Of a stretch of 64,000 nucleotides of DNA, positions 34,396 to 42,860 are shown piece after piece. Below the pieces are notes generated by a model. The model made no database searches. It worked only from the letters and a program-made list of their open reading frames with translations, and was not told the origin of the DNA. Positions within the stretch are counted from its first letter, which is position 1, and every line of letters starts with the position of its first letter. The stretch comes from Amycolatopsis sp. 2-15. GTDB taxonomy: Bacteria > Actinomycetota > Actinomycetes > Mycobacteriales > Pseudonocardiaceae. The stretch is from assembly GCF_030285625.1 (NCBI RefSeq), contig NZ_CP127294.1:2614001-2678000 (forward strand), read 5' to 3'. A program made the translations under genes and the position numbers.

Positions 34396-36024
34396 TTAGA
34401 GCTGTGAGATGTCGAGCTTTCCCTCCGAGTAGGACGCGCGGATCCGCTTCTTGTCGAACTTGCCGACGCTGGTCTTGGGCACTTCCTCCACGAAGGTCCA
34501 GTTCTCCGGCAGCTGCCATTTCGCGACCTTGTCGGTCAGGTAGTCGCGCAGCTCTTCGGCCGTCACGCTCTGGCCTTCCTTCACCACGACGGCCACCAGC
34601 GGGCGCTCGTCCCACTTCTCGTCGGGGATGCCGACCACGGCGGCCTCGGCGACGGCCGGGTGGCCCATCACCTGGTTTTCCAGGTCGACCGAGGAGATCC
34701 ACTCGCCGCCGGACTTGATCACGTCCTTGGCTCGGTCGGTGAGGGTGAGGAAGCCGTCGGGGCTGATCTTGCCGACGTCACCCGTGCGCAGCCAGCCGTT
34801 GTGGAACTTGTCCGGGTCGATGGCGTCGCCGCCGTAGTAGGCGCCGGCGATCCACGGGCCCTGCACCTCGAGCTCGCCCACGGCTTCGTTGTCCCACGGC
34901 AGTTCCTCGCCGTTGTCACCGATCAGTCGCGCGGCCACCGACGCCGGGAACCGGCCCTGCGTGTAGCGGTAGGCCCAGCGCTCCTCGCCGGTCGCGCTGC
35001 CCGGCGGGCGCGCGACGCTGCCCAGCGGCGACGTCTCGGTCATGCCCCACGCGTGCAGGATCGGCACGTCGTAGCGCTCCTCGAACGCGTGCATCAGCGA
35101 AGGCGGCGCGGCCGACCCGCCGACCACGACCTCGCGCACGTGGGAGATGTCCTGCGGGTTCGCGTCGAGGTGGGCGAGCAGGCCCTGCCAGATCGTGGGC
35201 ACGGCTGCCGCGAAGGTCGGCTTCTCGGCCGCCAGCATCGCCGAGATCGGGGCCGGCTGCAGGAAGCGGTCGGGCATGAGCAGCGACGCGCCGACCATCA
35301 TCGCGGCGTATGGCAGGCCCCACGACATCGCGTGGAACATCGGCACGATCGCCAGCGCGGTGTCTTCCTGGGCCAGGCCCATGCTGTCGGTCATGCAGAC
35401 CTGCATCGAGTGCAGCCAGATCGAGCGGTGCGAGTAGACGACACCCTTCGGGTCGCCTGTGGTGCCGGACGTGTAGCACATCGCGGCGGCCGAACGCTCG
35501 TCGATCTCGGGCCAGTCGAACTCGCTCGGCTGGGCCGCGAGCAGCTCGTCGTAGGCGTGCACGGTGATGCCCTCGGGCGCCTCCAGTGCCGAGACGTCGC
35601 CGTTGGCCACGATCACGTGCTTGACCGTGGTGAGCTGCGGCAGCTGCTTGGCCAGCAGCGGCACCAGCGTGCCGTCGACGATCACCACGTGGTCCTCGGC
35701 GTGGTTCGCGACGAAGGTGAGCTGCTCGGGGAACAGGCGGATGTTCAGGGTGTGCAGCACCGCGCCCATGGCCGGCACGGCGAGGTAGGCGGCCAGGTGC
35801 TCCGCGTTGTTCCACATGAACGTGCCGACGCGCTGGTCGCCCGTCACGCCGAGGCTACGCAGCGCATTGGCCAGGCGGGCGGCGTGCTGCCCGAGCTCGG
35901 CGTAGGTCTCCCGGCGGGCTTCTGAACCGGTCCAGGTGATGACTTCGCTGCGCGCGTGAACCTTCGTGCCGTGGCGCAGCAGCTTCGCCAGCGAAAGCTG
36001 CCCGTCCTGCATCGTGCTCAACAT
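34396..36024 (-). CDS. Long-chain fatty-acid-CoA ligase (AMP-binding)
   Basis: A 542-residue ANL-superfamily enzyme that activates a carboxylic acid with ATP to an acyl-AMP and then an acyl-CoA. Motifs in order: A3 loop [18 protein letters not shown] (about 190-207), A5 [10 protein letters not shown]7 [10 protein letters not shown]8 [21 protein letters not shown] and the A10 Lys in [15 protein letters not shown]. The set and length fit the medium/long-chain group. Single-gene transcript on the minus strand. GGGAG lies ahead of the ATG. Confidence 0.9.
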   Translation of the reverse strand: MLSTMQDGQLSLAKLLRHGTKVHARSEVITWTGSEARRETYAELGQHAARLANALRSLGVTGDQRVGTFMWNNAEHLAAYLAVPAMGAVLHTLNIRLFPEQLTFVANHAEDHVVIVDGTLVPLLAKQLPQLTTVKHVIVANGDVSALEAPEGITVHAYDELLAAQPSEFDWPEIDERSAAAMCYTSGTTGDPKGVVYSHRSIWLHSMQVCMTDSMGLAQEDTALAIVPMFHAMSWGLPYAAMMVGASLLMPDRFLQPAPISAMLAAEKPTFAAAVPTIWQGLLAHLDANPQDISHVREVVVGGSAAPPSLMHAFEERYDVPILHAWGMTETSPLGSVARPPGSATGEERWAYRYTQGRFPASVAARLIGDNGEELPWDNEAVGELEVQGPWIAGAYYGGDAIDPDKFHNGWLRTGDVGKISPDGFLTLTDRAKDVIKSGGEWISSVDLENQVMGHPAVAEAAVVGIPDEKWDERPLVAVVVKEGQSVTAEELRDYLTDKVAKWQLPENWTFVEEVPKTSVGKFDKKRIRASYSEGKLDISQL

Positions 36025-36487
36025 GGGTGACTCCCGTGGTGCTCGTTCGCCGGTGAACTGGGGTGCCGCCGACTCTAACGGCGGACGGGGCGCCGGGGCA
36101 TGGTCAACTCGGGCAACCGTTCGGTCACGGCCATCCCCGTATCGGGTGGCGGCCTCCTGTGTCCATGATCAACTTAATACCGGACTTTTCCTTGCGGGAC
36201 AACAAAAAATGGCGTCGTAACCGTCTCGAGATAGAGCCTCATTCGGGTGAGGTAATGGTGTCGAAAACGAGGGACGTCTGACGTTTCCGCAGGCCGCGAG
36301 GGGTCATCTCGTGACTTGCCCACCGGGTGGTCGGAGGGTGATAAGTGCGTGTCGGTTGCGCGCTCTTCGGGGGTGTGGCGTTTACTGGGGCCGTGGTAAG
36401 AGACGGCTGGCCAGCGCTTGCGCTTGCAAGCATCGGAGAAAAGCCGTCGGCCGCGTAAGCGGAGACCTGAGAGGAAAGGACACTACG
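36025..36487. other. Long leader/intergenic region before mihF
   Basis: About 460 bases, lower in GC than its surroundings around 36,160-36,220, without a credible gene. It holds the divergent promoters of the acyl-CoA ligase and mihF. A small hairpin CCTCA-TTCGGG-TGAGG lies at 36237-36252, and GCTTGC-GCTT-GCAAGC at 36416-36431, about 60 bases before mihF. I cannot place the promoters with confidence. Confidence 0.4.
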
Positions 36488-36799
36488 TTGGCTCTGCCCA
36501 CGTTGACTCCGGAGCAGCGCGCCGACGCCCTCGCCAAGGCGGCAGAGGCGCGTAAGGCGCGTTCGGAGCTGCTCGCGTCGATCAAGTCCGGCACCACGAG
36601 CATCGAGAAGGTGCTCAAGCAGGCCAAGGAGAACAAGACCATCGGGAAGACGAAGGTCACCCAGCTGCTCAAGGCCGTCCCCGGCCTGGGCGCGGTCAAG
36701 GTCGCCGCGCTGCTCGAGCAGGCGGGGATCGACCCCGACCGCCGGGCCGCAGGCCTCGGCGAGCGCCAGCGCGAAGCTCTCATCGACGCGCTGAAGTAA
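36488..36799 (+). CDS. mihF: Integration host factor, actinobacterial type
   Basis: A 103-residue nucleoid DNA-binding protein. The N-terminal helix ALPTLTPEQRADALAKAAEARKARSELLASIKSG and the C-terminal helix-two-turn-helix TKVTQLLKAVPGLGAVKVAALLEQAGID with the VPGLG hairpin are diagnostic. It bends DNA and affects nucleoid shape and recombination. Start is TTG with GAAAGGA ahead of it; alternatives upstream lack support. The usual actinobacterial neighbours pyrF and gmk are not next to it; isochorismate synthase follows instead. Confidence 0.93.
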   Translation: MALPTLTPEQRADALAKAAEARKARSELLASIKSGTTSIEKVLKQAKENKTIGKTKVTQLLKAVPGLGAVKVAALLEQAGIDPDRRAAGLGERQREALIDALK

Positions 36800-36812
36800 G
36801 GACCCCGGTCTC

Positions 36813-36863
36813 CCGCGGGGAAAGTGCGCCGAAGGTGTTCTTCTGGCAACACTTTCCCCGCGG
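36813..36863. terminator. Long hairpin after mihF
   Basis: A perfect 14-bp stem CCGCGGGGAAAGTG / CACTTTCCCCGCGG with a 23-base loop, starting 14 bases after the mihF stop and ending 28 bases before the isochorismate synthase start. It may separate the two transcripts or act in the leader of the second gene. Confidence 0.6.
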
Positions 36864-36891
36864 AGCTCCCGGATCCTGGGACGCTGGAGCG

Positions 36892-38046
36892 GTGACGACC
36901 AGTACCGCACCGGCGACCCCGGTCGAGACAACCGTCCGCTACCAGCGCGGCGACTTCCTGTTCGCGACGGCCCGGCGAGCACTTCTCGCCCAGGGTTCGG
37001 TCGCTGCCGTGACCGACACCGATCCACGGCGGCTGGCCCGGACCGTGGCCGAAGAGCTGACCGGCTCGGGCGTGCCGCTCGCGGTCGGGACGCTGCCGTT
37101 CGACACCGGCCCGGACACGACCACGCCGGGTCACCTCGTCCTGCCGCGCACCGTGCACCGGGCGCAGGCGGAGGCCTCGACCGGCGCCGCGCCGGCTGCC
37201 GAAGACCTGCCCGCCCCGACGCTCACCCGTGAGGTGCCGTCCGAGGAGGGCCACAAGGCCAACGTGCGGGCCGCCGTGGCGGCCCTGCGTGACCGTGGCC
37301 TGCGCAAAGCCGTGCTCGCCCGGGCTCTGGAGCTCGAGTTCTCGTCGTCGGTGCCGGTCGAGAAGATCGTGCGCAACCTGGCCCGCGGCAACCCGCGCCA
37401 CTTCACGTACGCCGCTGAGCTGCCCGGCGGGCGCACGCTTGTGGGCGCCACGCCCGAGCTGCTGCTCTCCCGCGCCGGCGACTCCGTGTTCACGACCCCG
37501 CACGCCGGGTCCATGCCGCGCTCGGCGGATCCCGTCGCGGACCGCGCCAACGGCGAGGCCCTCCTGGCGTCCGCGAAGGACCAGGAAGAGCACGCCGTGG
37601 TGATCGACTACGTCGTGGAGGCCCTGCGGCCGTTCTGCCGCAAGCTCGACGTGCCGCCGGCCCCGGAGCTCGTGTCGACGCCCGCCATCTGGCACCTGCG
37701 CACCGCCATCACCGGCGAGCTCGTCGACCGTTCCGTCACCGCCCTCGACCTCGCCGCGGCCCTGCACCCGACGCCCGCCATCTGCGGCACCCCGACCGCC
37801 GCCGCGCGCGACCTGGTCCAGGAGCTGGAGCCCTTCGACCGCGGCTACTACGCCGGCAGCGTCGGCTGGGTCGACGCGGCCGGCGACGGCGAGTGGGCCG
37901 TGGCGATCCGCTGCGCGGAGGTGGCGGACACGTCGATGCGGCTGTACGCGGGCGGCGGGATTGTGCCGGCGTCGGACCCGCAGGCGGAGTTCGACGAGAC
38001 GATCGCGAAGTTCCGCACGCTGCTCGGCGCGATGGGCCTGGTCTAG
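36892..38046 (+). CDS. Isochorismate synthase (EntC/DhbC/MenF family)
   Basis: A 384-residue chorismate-utilising enzyme. Conserved blocks: KAVLARALELEFSS (carrying the general-base Lys), ELLLSRAG, TTPHAGSMPRSADPVADRAN, EEHAVVIDYVVEALRPFC, LHPTPAICGTPTAAA, FDRGYYAGSVGWVDAAGDGEWAVAIRCAEV and YAGGGIV with the Mg-binding acidic residues nearby. It makes isochorismate for menaquinone or for 2,3-dihydroxybenzoate/salicylate siderophores. No other men or siderophore genes are adjacent, but a phosphopantetheinyl transferase is next, convergently. GTG start. Confidence 0.9.
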   Translation: MTTSTAPATPVETTVRYQRGDFLFATARRALLAQGSVAAVTDTDPRRLARTVAEELTGSGVPLAVGTLPFDTGPDTTTPGHLVLPRTVHRAQAEASTGAAPAAEDLPAPTLTREVPSEEGHKANVRAAVAALRDRGLRKAVLARALELEFSSSVPVEKIVRNLARGNPRHFTYAAELPGGRTLVGATPELLLSRAGDSVFTTPHAGSMPRSADPVADRANGEALLASAKDQEEHAVVIDYVVEALRPFCRKLDVPPAPELVSTPAIWHLRTAITGELVDRSVTALDLAAALHPTPAICGTPTAAARDLVQELEPFDRGYYAGSVGWVDAAGDGEWAVAIRCAEVADTSMRLYAGGGIVPASDPQAEFDETIAKFRTLLGAMGLV

Positions 38047-38105
38047 CCGAACGCCCTCCTGCTTCGCCGTCTCGCGCCGGCTCCGCCTGACCCGGACTGC
38101 GGGAA

Positions 38106-38190
38106 GCACCCCAATGCGGCATTGGTTGCGTTGAACGCACCGAACGCCACATTGGGTGCGTTGAACGCACCGAACGCCACATTGGGGTGC
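38106..38190. repeat. Intergenic 30-bp tandem repeat bounded by an inverted repeat
   Basis: Two 30-bp units (38121-38150 and 38151-38180) differ at one base and are enclosed by a perfect 11-bp inverted repeat, GCACCCCAATG (38106-38116) and CATTGGGGTGC (38180-38190). Each unit contains the near-palindrome TGCGTT-G-AACGCA. It lies between two convergent genes and could act as a terminator. Similar repeats are, from memory, widespread in Amycolatopsis genomes. Confidence 0.75.
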
Positions 38191-38199
38191 TCGGGGCCG

Positions 38200-38889
38200 T
38201 CAGGGGAGCCAGTGCTCCTCGGTGACCTCCAGCGCCTCCGTGGTGAGGGCCGCGACAGCCGCGCGGTGGCCCTCGGTCGCTTTGAGGTCGGCGAGGCGGG
38301 TGCGGGCCGGGTCCAGCGCCGGGTCGCCTGAGGAGACCAGCTCGGCGGGGGCGTCGTAGGGCGAGAACGTGATGCTTTGCAGCGGGATCTTCAGGCCCTT
38401 GCCGGTGGCCTTCATGACGGCCTCCTTGCGGGTCCAGTAGACGAAGAAGGCGGCGGACCGCGAGGCCTCGGGCAACCCCGCCACGGCCTGCTGCTCGGCC
38501 GGGCTCAGCGCGTACTCGATGAGCGACCGGTCGGCCCGGCGCGAAGAGGTCTCGACGTCCAGCCCCACCGGCACGCCGTCGGTGGCCGCGACCCCGATGA
38601 GCTGGCCCGAGTGCGAAATGGACAGCGTGAGGTCCGAGCCGGGCACGCGGGGCCGGCCGTGGGGCTTGCCGCAGTCCTCGCAGGTGGCGTCGAAGACCAC
38701 GGACTCCACGGACACGCCCAGGCGCGCCGCAGTCAGCGTCTTCGCCAGCACGCGGCCGGTCAGGAAACGGCGCTTGTCCAGCTCCAGTCGGTAGGCCTCG
38801 AAGCGGCCGCGCTCGAGCTCGTCGAGCAACCGCAGGAAGCGGTCTTCCACCGCCAGCGGTTCCGACCACCGGACCACGATTTGCGTCAC
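38200..38889 (-). CDS. 4'-phosphopantetheinyl transferase, Sfp type
   Basis: A 229-residue enzyme that moves the phosphopantetheine arm from CoA onto carrier-protein domains of NRPS, PKS or fatty-acid systems. Family motifs: LTLSISHSGQLIGVAAT, the Mg-binding GLDVET (about residues 110-115) and FVYWTRKEAVMKATGKGLKIPL, the WxxKEAxxK signature. A CxDCGKPHGRP stretch upstream is typical of the Sfp group. GTG start with GGAGGG before it. Convergent with isochorismate synthase; both could serve a siderophore NRPS encoded elsewhere. Confidence 0.92.
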   Translation of the reverse strand: MTQIVVRWSEPLAVEDRFLRLLDELERGRFEAYRLELDKRRFLTGRVLAKTLTAARLGVSVESVVFDATCEDCGKPHGRPRVPGSDLTLSISHSGQLIGVAATDGVPVGLDVETSSRRADRSLIEYALSPAEQQAVAGLPEASRSAAFFVYWTRKEAVMKATGKGLKIPLQSITFSPYDAPAELVSSGDPALDPARTRLADLKATEGHRAAVAALTTEALEVTEEHWLP

Positions 38890-38991
38890 CTGGCACCCTC
38901 CTCGTCCACCCTCGATCTTCCCGGCGCCGAGGCGTGTTGTCACGGTAACCGGCCGGGTGCTGGGGGGACCCCAAGACGACGCGGTACCCTC

Positions 38992-39011
38992 GGCTAAGCA
39001 AGCGCTTAGCC
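38992..39011. promoter_or_regulatory. 20-bp palindromic operator before acyl-CoA dehydrogenase
   Basis: GGCTAAGCAAGCGCTTAGCC: perfect 8-bp arms around AAGC, 25 bases before the start codon. The inner part AGCAAGCGCTTAGC resembles the CAAG-NN-CTTG motif of KstR2-like TetR regulators (two mismatches). Confidence 0.55.
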
Positions 39012-39036
39012 GGACGGCTTGGAAAGGGACGACCCG

Positions 39037-40206
39037 ATGGATTTCACCCTGAGCACCGAAGAACGCGAAGTGCGCGACTGGGTGCGCACGTTCGTCCAGC
39101 GCGAGCTCGTGCCGCGTGAGCAGGAGGTGCTCCGCCGCGAACGCGCCGGCCAGCCGGGGGTCACGGCCGACGAGCTGAAGGAACTCCAGCTCAAGGCCAA
39201 GGAATCCGGGTTCTGGGGCGTGCTCACGCCGGAGGAGTACGGCGGCATGGGGCTGTCGGCCGTGATGGCCGCGCTGCTGGAGGCCGAGCTCGGCCGCACC
39301 TTCGTGCCGTTCCGCTTCGGCGGCGCCGCGGACAACATTCTGTTCCACGCCAACGAGGAGCAGAAGCAGACCTACCTGCTGCCGACGATCTCCGGCGAGC
39401 GCAAGTCGTGCTTCGCCATCACCGAACCCGGCGCCGGCTCCGACGCGAAGGCTATCCGCACCACCGCGCGCAAGGACGGCTCCGACTGGATCATCAACGG
39501 TGAGAAGACCTTCATCACCGGCGGCAACGAGGCCGACTTCGTGATGGTCTTCGCCATCACCGACCCGGAGAAGGGTGCGAACGGCGGCGTCACCTGCTTC
39601 CTCGTCGACCGCGAGATGGGCTGGAAGTCCGAGTACATCGACACGATGGGCGAGTGGGGCCCGGCGGCGCTGGTGTTCCAGGACGTGCGCGTACCCGAGT
39701 CGCAGATCCTCGGCGAAGAGGGCCGCGGCTTCGAGCTCGCGATGCAGTGGATCGGCCAGGGCCGCTACCTGCTGCCCGCCCGCGCGATCGGTTCGTGCGA
39801 GCGCCTGATCACCATGGCCATCGAGCACGCCAACACGCGTGAGACGTTCGGGCAGAAGATCGCCGAACGCCAGGCGATCCAGTGGATGATCGCCGACTCC
39901 GGCGTGGAGCTCGAAGCGTTGCGCTGGCTCGTGCTGCACGCCGCGTGGCAGGTGGACCAGAAGATGGACTCGCGCCACGCGCAGTCGATGGCGAAGCTCT
40001 ACGGCGGCCAGAAGGCCAACGAGATCGTGGACCGCGTGCTGCAGATCCACGGCGGCATGGGCTACACGCGCGAGCTGCCGGTGGAGCGCTGGTACCGCGA
40101 GCTGCGGCTGCTGCGCATCTACGAGGGCACCGACGAGATCCAGCGCCGCACCATCGCGCGCAACCTCCTCAAGGGCCACGTGAAGGTCGGCGGCGCACTC
40201 GGCTGA
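39037..40206 (+). CDS. Acyl-CoA dehydrogenase
   Basis: A 389-residue FAD enzyme. Key segments: PEEYGGMGLSAVMAALLEAELG, FAITEPGAGSDAKAIRTTARKDGSDWIINGEKTFITGGNEADF, GPAALVFQDVRVPESQILGEEGRGFELAMQWIGQGRYLLPARAIG, TFGQKIAERQAIQWMIADS and IHGGMGYTRELPVERWYRELRLLRIYEGTDEIQRRTIARNLLKG. It probably oxidises a branched, steroid-side-chain or long acyl-CoA; the exact chain is not readable. GGAAAGGGA before ATG 39037 decides the start. A palindrome lies immediately upstream. Terminator at 40248. Confidence 0.92.
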   Translation: MDFTLSTEEREVRDWVRTFVQRELVPREQEVLRRERAGQPGVTADELKELQLKAKESGFWGVLTPEEYGGMGLSAVMAALLEAELGRTFVPFRFGGAADNILFHANEEQKQTYLLPTISGERKSCFAITEPGAGSDAKAIRTTARKDGSDWIINGEKTFITGGNEADFVMVFAITDPEKGANGGVTCFLVDREMGWKSEYIDTMGEWGPAALVFQDVRVPESQILGEEGRGFELAMQWIGQGRYLLPARAIGSCERLITMAIEHANTRETFGQKIAERQAIQWMIADSGVELEALRWLVLHAAWQVDQKMDSRHAQSMAKLYGGQKANEIVDRVLQIHGGMGYTRELPVERWYRELRLLRIYEGTDEIQRRTIARNLLKGHVKVGGALG

Positions 40207-40247
40207 GGCGGGTACAAGCCTTGTGAAAACGGCATGAAAACCGTGAA

Positions 40248-40284
40248 GGCCTCGTGGCGGGACGCGCGGTCCGGCCACGAGGCC
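40248..40284. terminator. Bidirectional hairpin terminator
   Basis: Perfect 11-bp stem GGCCTCGTGGC / GCCACGAGGCC with a 15-base loop between the dehydrogenase and the convergent small gene. Confidence 0.7.
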
Positions 40285-40313
40285 GTCAATGGGTAAACGG
40301 TGTTCTCAGCTAA

Positions 40314-40637
40314 TCACTTGCTGCTGTTGCGGAGGGCGATGGGGACGCCGGCCAGGTCCTCTTCGTTGCAGAGCACCTTGACGTCGTAGTAGGGCGACCC
40401 CTGGCGGTCGTCGTAGTCGAGGTGAATCGCCAGGACGTCGAGCGGTTCACCGAGCCACTCCTGAGCTTGACGCAACCACACGGCACAGCGCTCTAGTGCG
40501 GTCGGCAGATCGTCGTCGCGGAACTCGACCGGGCGGTAAGGCACATCCTGCACCTGGTCGCGGGGATTTGCTGGAGCGGGCAGGCTAGGTGCGAGACCCG
40601 AGTCGTCCAATTCCAGGTGGATCGTTTGCTCAGTCAC
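40314..40637 (-). CDS. Hypothetical protein (107 residues)
   Basis: A small acidic soluble protein. I do not recognise the family. It contains RPVEFRDDDLPTALERCAVWLRQAQEWL, a likely amphipathic helix, and VLAIHLDYDDRQGSPYYDVKVLCNEED, a likely beta hairpin; the regular alternation supports a folded domain. No signal peptide. GTG 40637 is preferred; GTG 40655 is an alternative. It is followed on the same strand by nothing and preceded by a TetR gene 46 bases away, so it could be the last gene of the acyl-CoA operon. Confidence 0.6.
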   Translation of the reverse strand: MTEQTIHLELDDSGLAPSLPAPANPRDQVQDVPYRPVEFRDDDLPTALERCAVWLRQAQEWLGEPLDVLAIHLDYDDRQGSPYYDVKVLCNEEDLAGVPIALRNSSK

Positions 40638-40683
40638 CCTTCGAGCGTCCCCCACGTTCGCCCAATCAGCAAGGCGTAGGCCG

Positions 40684-41337
40684 CTAAAACCCCGGCTGAA
40701 CAGGCATGTCCCACACCTGGGCGACCACTTCCAGGCACTGTCGCAGATCGGGAACGGCCACGGCGACGGGGTGGCCGAGGGCGCCCAGCGCCAGCTCCGC
40801 GTAGTGCGTGGCCAGGTCTTCGAGCGGCAACGGGCCCAGCGGCGAGTGCCAGCGCGCCACCCCGCTGCACATCTCCAGCAGTGCCAGGCGCGTCACAGCC
40901 GGGTGCGCGGTCTGGAACACGCCCGCGGCGACGCCGTCGGAGATCGCCTGCGCCCACAGGCTCTCGTATTCGTCCCGCAGAGCGACGACTCGCGTACGCG
41001 CGGCATCCGAAAGCGCGTCGACTTCGTTGTCCACCACGCGGGTTTCGGCGGGCCGCGCGGCGTGGGCGAGCACGTGCAGCGCGACGAGCGAACGCAGGCG
41101 CGCCACGGGATCGACCGCGCCCGCGGTGGCCTTGCCCGCCGCGTCGAGCAGGCGCCGCAACGCGGTGGTCATGATCTCGACGAGCAGGTCCTCCTTGGTA
41201 CCCATGTAGTGGTACAGGCTCGCCGACGACAGCTCGGCCTCGCTCGCGAGGTCGCGGATGCCCGTGCCGTGGAAACCCTTGGCGGCGAACAGTTTCACGG
41301 CCGCCGCGCGTACGCGTTCCCCGCTGCTCACAGCCAT
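40684..41337 (-). CDS. TetR family regulator of the acyl-CoA operon
   Basis: A 217-residue repressor. Helix-turn-helix at about residues 5-52: RVRAAAVKLFAAKGFHGTGIRDLASEAELSSASLYHYMGTKEDLLVEIM, with the LYHYMGTKEDLL signature. The C-terminal domain is of the type seen in FadR/KstR2-like acyl-CoA responsive TetR proteins (inference). Its start overlaps the end of the upstream acyl-CoA ligase gene by 10 bases, so it is the third gene of an operon with the enoyl-CoA hydratase and ligase. Its probable operator is the TCGATC palindrome at 43619. Confidence 0.87.
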   Translation of the reverse strand: MAVSSGERVRAAAVKLFAAKGFHGTGIRDLASEAELSSASLYHYMGTKEDLLVEIMTTALRRLLDAAGKATAGAVDPVARLRSLVALHVLAHAARPAETRVVDNEVDALSDAARTRVVALRDEYESLWAQAISDGVAAGVFQTAHPAVTRLALLEMCSGVARWHSPLGPLPLEDLATHYAELALGALGHPVAVAVPDLRQCLEVVAQVWDMPVQPGF

Positions 41338-42860
41338 GCCCCCGTGGTCCGGTCCCATGCGCCCGCGCGCAGATCCGCCACCTTCCGCAGCTCGCCCTTC
41401 GCGACGCGTTCGGACGGGGTGAGCGGCAGCTCGTCGGCGAACGTCCAGAAGCGCGGCACCTTGAAGTACGCGAGCTTCTCCGCGCAGAATTCGGCGAGCT
41501 CTTTGGGCGTCACCTCGCCGTCGCGGACGATGTAGGCCTTCACCTCTTCTCCGCGCAGCTCATCGGGCACCGCGAGCACGGCCGCCAGGCGCACGGCGGG
41601 ATGCAGCAGCAGCGCGCGTTCCACTTCGTCGGCCGAGACGTTCTCGCCGCTGCGCCGGATCATGTCCTTGGTGCGGCCCACGAAGAACACGCGGCCCTCG
41701 GCGTCCATGCTCGCGAGGTCGCCCGTGTGGAACCAGCCGCCGGCGAACGCGCGCTCGGTGGCTTCCGGATCGTCGTGGTAGCCGTGCATCAGGCCGATGC
41801 CGCGGATGAGCAGCTCGCCGATTTTCCCGCGCGGCAGGGGTTTCCCGTGCTCGTCGGCGATCATCACCTCGCGGTCGCGGCTGGGCCGGCCGATGCAGCC
41901 GGTGCCCACGGCGACGTCGTGGTCCGCCTCCGGCACGCGGATGTCGCCGCCGGTCTCGGTCATGCCGAACGCCTCGTACCACGGCGCGCCCCACCGCTGT
42001 TCCAGCTCGGCGTGCAGCTCGCGCGGGATGGCCGACGCGCAGATCGCGCGTACGCGGTGGTTGCGGTCGTCTTCGTGCGGCGGCTGGCGGAGCAGGAGCG
42101 TCGGCATCAGACCGACGCAGTAGAACCACGTGACGCCGTGCTCGCGCACCTTGGCCCAGAACGTGGAGGGGTGGAAGCGGTCGAGCACCACGAGCGTCGC
42201 GCCGCCCGCCAGTCCCAACGCGACGTTCCACTGTGGATCGATGTAGTGGAACGGCTGGGCGGTCAGGAGGACGTCTTCTTCGCCCACGGAAGGGAAGTCC
42301 GTGGTGAGGCTGATCGCCAGCGTGGTCCAGTACCGGTGCGGCAGTACGCAGCCCTTCGGCGCACCGGTGGTGCCGGAGGTGTACTGGATGTTCACGGGCT
42401 GCTCGGCGACCACGTCCGTGGCCGGCCGGGGTTCGGCAGCGCGCAGGTCCGCCGGCGTCAGCACCCGCTCCACGGCGGTGTCCGGCGCGATCTTCTCCAG
42501 CAGCGCTACGAACTCCTCAGCCGCGACGGCAAACCGCGCGCCGGAGTGGCGTAGCACGTGGGCGCCGTCGAACTCGCGGTAGTTCGTGTTCACCGGCACC
42601 AGCACCGCGCCGAGCTTCGCCAGCGCGAGCCACAGCAGCGGGAACTCCGGCTGGTTGCGCAGCATCACGGCCACGCGGTCGCCAGGCCGCACGCCCAGCT
42701 CGTGCAACGCGGCGGCGAACCGGCCACTGCGCTCGTCGACGTCGGCGAAGGTGAACCGCTCGCCCGTCGCGTCGAAGACCCACGACGTGCGCTGCGGCCA
42801 CAGCTGCGTGGCCCGGTCGAGCAGCGCCACAAGGGTGTCGGCCTGCTGCAGAGGCTTCAC
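41328..42860 (-). CDS. Acyl-CoA synthetase (AMP-binding)
   Basis: A 510-residue ANL-superfamily ligase. Motifs: YTSGTTGAPKGCVLPHR (phosphate loop), AQPFHYIDPQWNV, GMTETGGDIRVP, GWFHTGDLASMDAEGRVFFVGRTKDMIRRSGENVSADEVE and the closing Lys region LTPSERVAKGELRKV. It is closest to the carnitine-CoA ligase/CaiC-like and medium-chain ligases by the DPQWN and MIRRSGEN blocks (family-level impression). ATGA overlap with the upstream enoyl-CoA hydratase indicates a tightly coupled activation-and-hydration pathway. Confidence 0.9.
   Translation of the reverse strand: MKPLQQADTLVALLDRATQLWPQRTSWVFDATGERFTFADVDERSGRFAAALHELGVRPGDRVAVMLRNQPEFPLLWLALAKLGAVLVPVNTNYREFDGAHVLRHSGARFAVAAEEFVALLEKIAPDTAVERVLTPADLRAAEPRPATDVVAEQPVNIQYTSGTTGAPKGCVLPHRYWTTLAISLTTDFPSVGEEDVLLTAQPFHYIDPQWNVALGLAGGATLVVLDRFHPSTFWAKVREHGVTWFYCVGLMPTLLLRQPPHEDDRNHRVRAICASAIPRELHAELEQRWGAPWYEAFGMTETGGDIRVPEADHDVAVGTGCIGRPSRDREVMIADEHGKPLPRGKIGELLIRGIGLMHGYHDDPEATERAFAGGWFHTGDLASMDAEGRVFFVGRTKDMIRRSGENVSADEVERALLLHPAVRLAAVLAVPDELRGEEVKAYIVRDGEVTPKELAEFCAEKLAYFKVPRFWTFADELPLTPSERVAKGELRKVADLRAGAWDRTTGAWL

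Noticed and set aside
36237-36252. Riboswitch before mihF
   Set aside because: Only a 5-bp hairpin is present; no conserved aptamer pattern can be recognised.
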